Assembly: GCA_964392775.1 (NCBI GenBank)
Contig: CAYMRD010000004.1
Location: 62,001 to 126,000 of the forward strand
DNA length: 64,000 nt
Reading direction: 5' to 3'
Origin: UKL13-3 sp964392775
GTDB taxonomy: Bacteria > Bacteroidota > Bacteroidia > UKL13-3
Every line of letters begins with the position of its first letter. The stretch's first letter is position 1. This document shows positions 60,453-64,000 of this stretch, one piece after another. The translations under genes were made by a program, and so were the position numbers. The notes beneath the pieces are model-generated. The model was given only the letters and a program-made list of their open reading frames with translations. It was not told the origin of the DNA and ran no database searches.

Positions 60453-61739
60453 ATGAAAAAATACTACTTATTTTTAGCATTGGGATTAACCCTTTTGGGC
60501 GGTGCAAATGCACAAACAACAATTACCGACTCTATCGAAACCGGTCCAAGTTATGGTAATGAAGTTTACTATAGTTTAAAAAATGGAAAAGTTTCTGAAG
60601 TAGCCACCACCAACTGGCATCTTGCATTTAGTATTGGTAATGCGAATGTTGCCGTACGTGCTAATACAGCAGGCAACTATACCGCGGATCAACGTGTAGC
60701 TGTTTATGAAATGGTAGAAGCCGATACAAGTGAATGGGCAGCATTTGATACTACCGGATACGAAACGGATACAAGCAAGTGGGTAATGGTTGACAACTCA
60801 GACGAAGATTGGCAAGAAGGTGCATTCAACCAAAATGCAGCCGGACATCCTGATTATGGATGGGGAAAATACAATTCGACAACACATGTTATTTTAGGAC
60901 AACGCTTGTACATGGCAAAATATATGTCTGGAGCTAACACCGTTTACAAAAAGATTTGGATTTTGAATAAAACATTGGGAACATGGAATATTCGTATTGC
61001 AAATATTGATGGAACTGATTTAAAAGATATTCAGGTTGCATCATCAGAATTTCCTACTAAAAACTTTGTTTACGTGTCTTTGGAAACAGGTGCAGTAGTT
61101 GACCGTGAACCGGTAAAAACTGACTGGGATTTTGTATATACATATTATGCGGCTTGGCAAGCTGGTGCCGGTATGTACTACCCTGCTGCCGGAATATTAA
61201 CGAATCAAGGCGTTAAATCAAGCAAAGTAGTTGGCCAAAGAGATTCAACAACTCTTGCGGATACAACAACATTCTCTTCAAATATTTCTACAATTGGCTA
61301 TAACTGGAAAAGTACAATGGGAGTTGTTGATACTACTTTGTCATATTTCATAAAAGCCCTTGATGGTGCATATTGGAAATTAACTTTCATTAGCTTTAAA
61401 AGTGGAGCAAATGCAACAACCGGTACAGGCAGAGTGGTGTTTGACAAAACTAAACTAACCCCAAGTACAGGTGTTGCTGCCATTGGAGAAGAAGTTAAAA
61501 ACGTAACGGTTTATCCAAACCCTGCAAGCAGCCAGTTAACAGTATTGTTCGAAGCTCAATCGGCAAACAGCACAATCATTATGACTGATATCACCGGTAA
61601 ACAAGTTTACAACCAACAAGTTGAATCATCATCATTTACTCAGCACACAATGGATGTAAGCAATTTTACCAAAGGAATTTATTTCTTAAATGTAATCAAT
61701 GGCAATAGCCGTTCGGTACAAAAAGTAGTTGTAAACTAA
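60453..61739 (+). CDS. HmuY-family protein with T9SS sorting domain
   Basis: A 428-residue secreted protein from the ATG opening MKKYYLFLALGLTLLGGANA. The HmuY-like part is seen in EVYYSLKNGKVSEVATTNWH, LAFSIGNANVAVRANTAG and again DWDFVYTYYAAWQAG. In the Porphyromonas HmuY, two His bind heme; candidate ligands here are not clear. The C-terminus is a type A sorting domain (VTVYPNPASSQLTVLFEAQ to RSVQKVVVN). The TonB-dependent receptor begins 26 nt downstream, the HmuY-HmuR arrangement. Proposed role: capture of heme or a related ligand at the surface. Confidence 0.85.
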   Translation: MKKYYLFLALGLTLLGGANAQTTITDSIETGPSYGNEVYYSLKNGKVSEVATTNWHLAFSIGNANVAVRANTAGNYTADQRVAVYEMVEADTSEWAAFDTTGYETDTSKWVMVDNSDEDWQEGAFNQNAAGHPDYGWGKYNSTTHVILGQRLYMAKYMSGANTVYKKIWILNKTLGTWNIRIANIDGTDLKDIQVASSEFPTKNFVYVSLETGAVVDREPVKTDWDFVYTYYAAWQAGAGMYYPAAGILTNQGVKSSKVVGQRDSTTLADTTTFSSNISTIGYNWKSTMGVVDTTLSYFIKALDGAYWKLTFISFKSGANATTGTGRVVFDKTKLTPSTGVAAIGEEVKNVTVYPNPASSQLTVLFEAQSANSTIIMTDITGKQVYNQQVESSSFTQHTMDVSNFTKGIYFLNVINGNSRSVQKVVVN

Positions 61740-61765
61740 TACAAACTGTTGATTAGCAATCAAAC

Positions 61766-64000
61766 GTGAAGATTCTTTCCGGCATTTTTAAAAATCCTCT
61801 TGCAACTGTTGCCCTGTTTTGTATGCTGCCGGCAATGGCAGCAGGGCAACAGCTTGCAAGGGTTTATACGCCCAAAGGAGAGGCGGTAGAAGATGCCATT
61901 ATCGTTTACCACCCGGTAGGACTTAAATCGTTTCAAAAGGTAGCCATTACCAACTCGGCAGGAAAAGCCGTGATTGAAGCTGATGCAGACGTTGTTCTGG
62001 TGATAAGTAAAATGGGTTATACAACCTTGCGGGATACTTTGTCAAAAGGCCGGTCCCAAAGTTATACGCTTGTTCAAAACAATGTAAACCTCAAGGATGT
62101 TGTGGTTACCGGACAGTTTGAAACCAATACATCCGAAAAAGCAGTTCAGCAAATCAGAGTTATTGACCGTAAACGGATTGAACAACAGGGTGCAGTGAGT
62201 TTACGCGATGTGTTAACCAATGAGCTTAATATCAGGGTTACACAAGATGCTGCCCTAGGAAGCCAAATGACTATGATGGGGTTGGGTGGGCAAAATGTAA
62301 AAATATTGATTGATGGTGTGCCCGTGATTGGCAGGATGGATGGTAATATTGACCTTAGCCAGATTAATCTCAGCAATATTGAACGTATCGAAATTATTCA
62401 GGGGCCTATGAGCGTGATTTACGGTACGGATGCACTTGGAGGCGTTATTAACTTAATCAGTAAAAAGCCCACTTCAAAGCAATACACTGTTTCGGTAAAC
62501 TCATATTTTGAAACGGTTGGAACGTACAATTTTGATGCTAATGCAGGGTTCAAATACAAAGGTTTGGGGGTTACCGCTTCGGGGGGGCGAAACTATTTTG
62601 ATGGTTTTTCAACAGTTACCGGAGATAGTATAAGGGCACAACAATGGAAACCCCGGGAGCAAATTTTTGGTGACATTCAACTTTCATTCAAACACAAGAA
62701 ACAATCACATCGTTTCACAACACAAGCCTTTAACGAAACAATTATAGCTAAGGGAAACCCTGATATTACGCCATACTCAGTTACTGCCTTCGATAACTAT
62801 GTTGTCACCAATCGGATGAATTACTCATTGTACTCCGATTTTTATTTTAACAACAAAGCATCGTTAAACCTCATCAATTCATATTCAACCTTTGTGCGGT
62901 CAAGCGATTCATACATCAAAAATCTGGTAACAGGATCGCAGCAGCCAACACCTAACAGCGAAGATCACGATACAACTACGTTTGATTTGCTGCTGATGCG
63001 TGCTACTTATACAACACACAATACAACTATTTTTAACTCGCAGATGGGTTACGATATCAATCGCGAGTCGGTAACAGGTGAACGAATTAAAGATTCTGAG
63101 CAGAGCATTGGCGATTACGCGGTGTTTTATATTGCTGAGATAAAGCCTATAAGTAAGCTGACCTTAAATCAGGGGGTACGATTTATTTACAATACAAGTT
63201 ACGGAGCTCCTGTTATTCCAAGTTTTAACGTGAAGTATGATGTTACCCAAAACCTTGCTATGCGAGGTTCGTATGCACAAGGTTTCAGAGCGCCTTCGTT
63301 AAAGGAGCTGCACTTAAACTTTGTGGATAGGAATCATAATATACAAGGGAATCCGGATTTGAAAGCCGAAACCTCGCATAATTTTTTGTTGTCGGCAACT
63401 CATACTAAGACTATGCAGAAAGTGTATGTAAAAACAGAAGTATCCGGTTTTTATAATCATATCAGCGATATGATCCGTTTGGTATTAAAGGATCCTGCAA
63501 TAAATGAATACAAAAATGTAAATATAGCGGAGTTCAGAACGCATGGCATGAATCTGTCGTCAACAATCAAGTATAAAAACATTTCAGGCTCACTGGGATA
63601 TAGCTTAACCGGAAGTTATGGCCAATTAAACGATTCGGTATATTATCCCAACTATGCCTATGCCAATGAGTTTAAAGCGAATGCCACTTACAGTATCCCT
63701 AAAACAAAAACAGATTTTAATATTTTTTGCAAATACAATGGCGTTATGCCCGGTTTTGCATTAGATGCCAACAACAACTTGTATCAAACATTTATGGGTG
63801 CTTTTACAATGTTGGATGCCAGTATTACCCAGAAATTTTTTAAGGGCATTTTTTCACTTACCGTTGGTGCTAAAAATCTGACTAACGTAACGTCCATTGC
63901 ATATAACACAGGGGCTTCTGCTCACTCATCGGGTAGCGGGAATTTACCAACAGCAATGGGCCGGTATTATTTCACCTCAATTCGAATCAACATTGCCAAA
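61766..64000 (+). CDS. TonB-dependent outer-membrane receptor (3' end outside window)
   Basis: An open frame of 745 codons from GTG 61766 to the window end without a stop. Signal peptide (MKILSGIFKNPLATVALFCM to AAG), a short carboxypeptidase-regulatory-like domain (about 28-105, VYTPKGEAVEDAIIVYHPVG), then the plug (about 110-240). The plug carries NVNLKDVVVTGQFETNTSE, NVKILIDGVPVIGRMDGNID and GPMSVIYGTDALGGVINLIS. The rest is the 22-strand barrel with GSYAQGFRAPSLKELHLNFV, the family's FRAP box. It is almost complete: the last residues look like the final strand. Most likely the HmuR-type partner of the HmuY gene upstream, importing heme or a metal complex. Confidence 0.92.
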   Translation, partial: MKILSGIFKNPLATVALFCMLPAMAAGQQLARVYTPKGEAVEDAIIVYHPVGLKSFQKVAITNSAGKAVIEADADVVLVISKMGYTTLRDTLSKGRSQSYTLVQNNVNLKDVVVTGQFETNTSEKAVQQIRVIDRKRIEQQGAVSLRDVLTNELNIRVTQDAALGSQMTMMGLGGQNVKILIDGVPVIGRMDGNIDLSQINLSNIERIEIIQGPMSVIYGTDALGGVINLISKKPTSKQYTVSVNSYFETVGTYNFDANAGFKYKGLGVTASGGRNYFDGFSTVTGDSIRAQQWKPREQIFGDIQLSFKHKKQSHRFTTQAFNETIIAKGNPDITPYSVTAFDNYVVTNRMNYSLYSDFYFNNKASLNLINSYSTFVRSSDSYIKNLVTGSQQPTPNSEDHDTTTFDLLLMRATYTTHNTTIFNSQMGYDINRESVTGERIKDSEQSIGDYAVFYIAEIKPISKLTLNQGVRFIYNTSYGAPVIPSFNVKYDVTQNLAMRGSYAQGFRAPSLKELHLNFVDRNHNIQGNPDLKAETSHNFLLSATHTKTMQKVYVKTEVSGFYNHISDMIRLVLKDPAINEYKNVNIAEFRTHGMNLSSTIKYKNISGSLGYSLTGSYGQLNDSVYYPNYAYANEFKANATYSIPKTKTDFNIFCKYNGVMPGFALDANNNLYQTFMGAFTMLDASITQKFFKGIFSLTVGAKNLTNVTSIAYNTGASAHSSGSGNLPTAMGRYYFTSIRINIAK

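Overview
The window reads as chromosomal DNA of a Bacteroidota bacterium, probably free-living and aerobic. At least seven encoded proteins end in a type IX secretion (T9SS, Por) type A sorting domain with the YPNP or FPNP signature. Promoters fit the Bacteroidota TTTG / TAnnTTTG pattern. Several families are typical of the phylum: FISUMP lipoprotein, HmuY, DUF3467, a DUF7935-like protein and AraC-type regulators. A run of exactly 100 Ns (33825-33924) shows this is a draft scaffold.

Layout. 1-3100: accessory block of orphan genes (membrane protein, leucine-rich-repeat T9SS protein, a protein made of two sorting domains) bounded by integron-attC-like hairpins and boundary motifs. 3104-4611: alpha/beta hydrolase and ferredoxin-reductase-like gene, one transcription unit. 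4612-5535: decayed repeats. 5536-7026: GNAT acetyltransferase and FISUMP lipoprotein. 7427-10468: AraC regulator, PAS hybrid histidine kinase, response regulator. 10580-12439: double DUF3494 ice-binding-like adhesin, then a csbD relic without a start codon. 12507-15830: dnaA with a candidate oriC, and a 5'-nucleotidase split into two genes in swapped order. 16089-18427: HxlR regulator divergent from YceI, DoxX and SDR genes, an accessory block with cassette-like borders. 18842-33630: mostly housekeeping genes (methylmalonyl-CoA mutase, ftsK, cystathionine beta-synthase, surE, thioredoxin-like, fbp, tRNA-Ala). 33670-34205: a minisatellite with the assembly gap and a candidate structured RNA. 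34362-48895: aspartate kinase, a 1652-residue secreted hydrolase/beta-helix protein, a response regulator, DUF3467, carA, four-helix-bundle gene, enolase, FtsB/DivIC-like protein and chromate transporter. 49072-55680: a 2202-residue secreted beta-helix protein. 55871-58708: tRNA-His, exported superoxide dismutase, polysaccharide flippase, DUF3817. 58724-64000: probable heme/metal locus (PepSY membrane protein, CbiX-like lipoprotein, HmuY, TonB-dependent receptor).

How parts work together. Three transcription units in the first 12 kb (reductase-hydrolase, AraC-kinase-regulator, ice-binding adhesin) share one promoter layout: two direct half-sites 21 bp apart, then 21 bp, then a TAnnTTTG-like -7 box. 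The locally encoded AraC protein is the obvious candidate activator, which would make this a small stress or surface regulon. Two copies of a MITE-like element with terminal inverted repeats and 11-12-bp flanking direct repeats lie at 30.7 kb and 58.6 kb.
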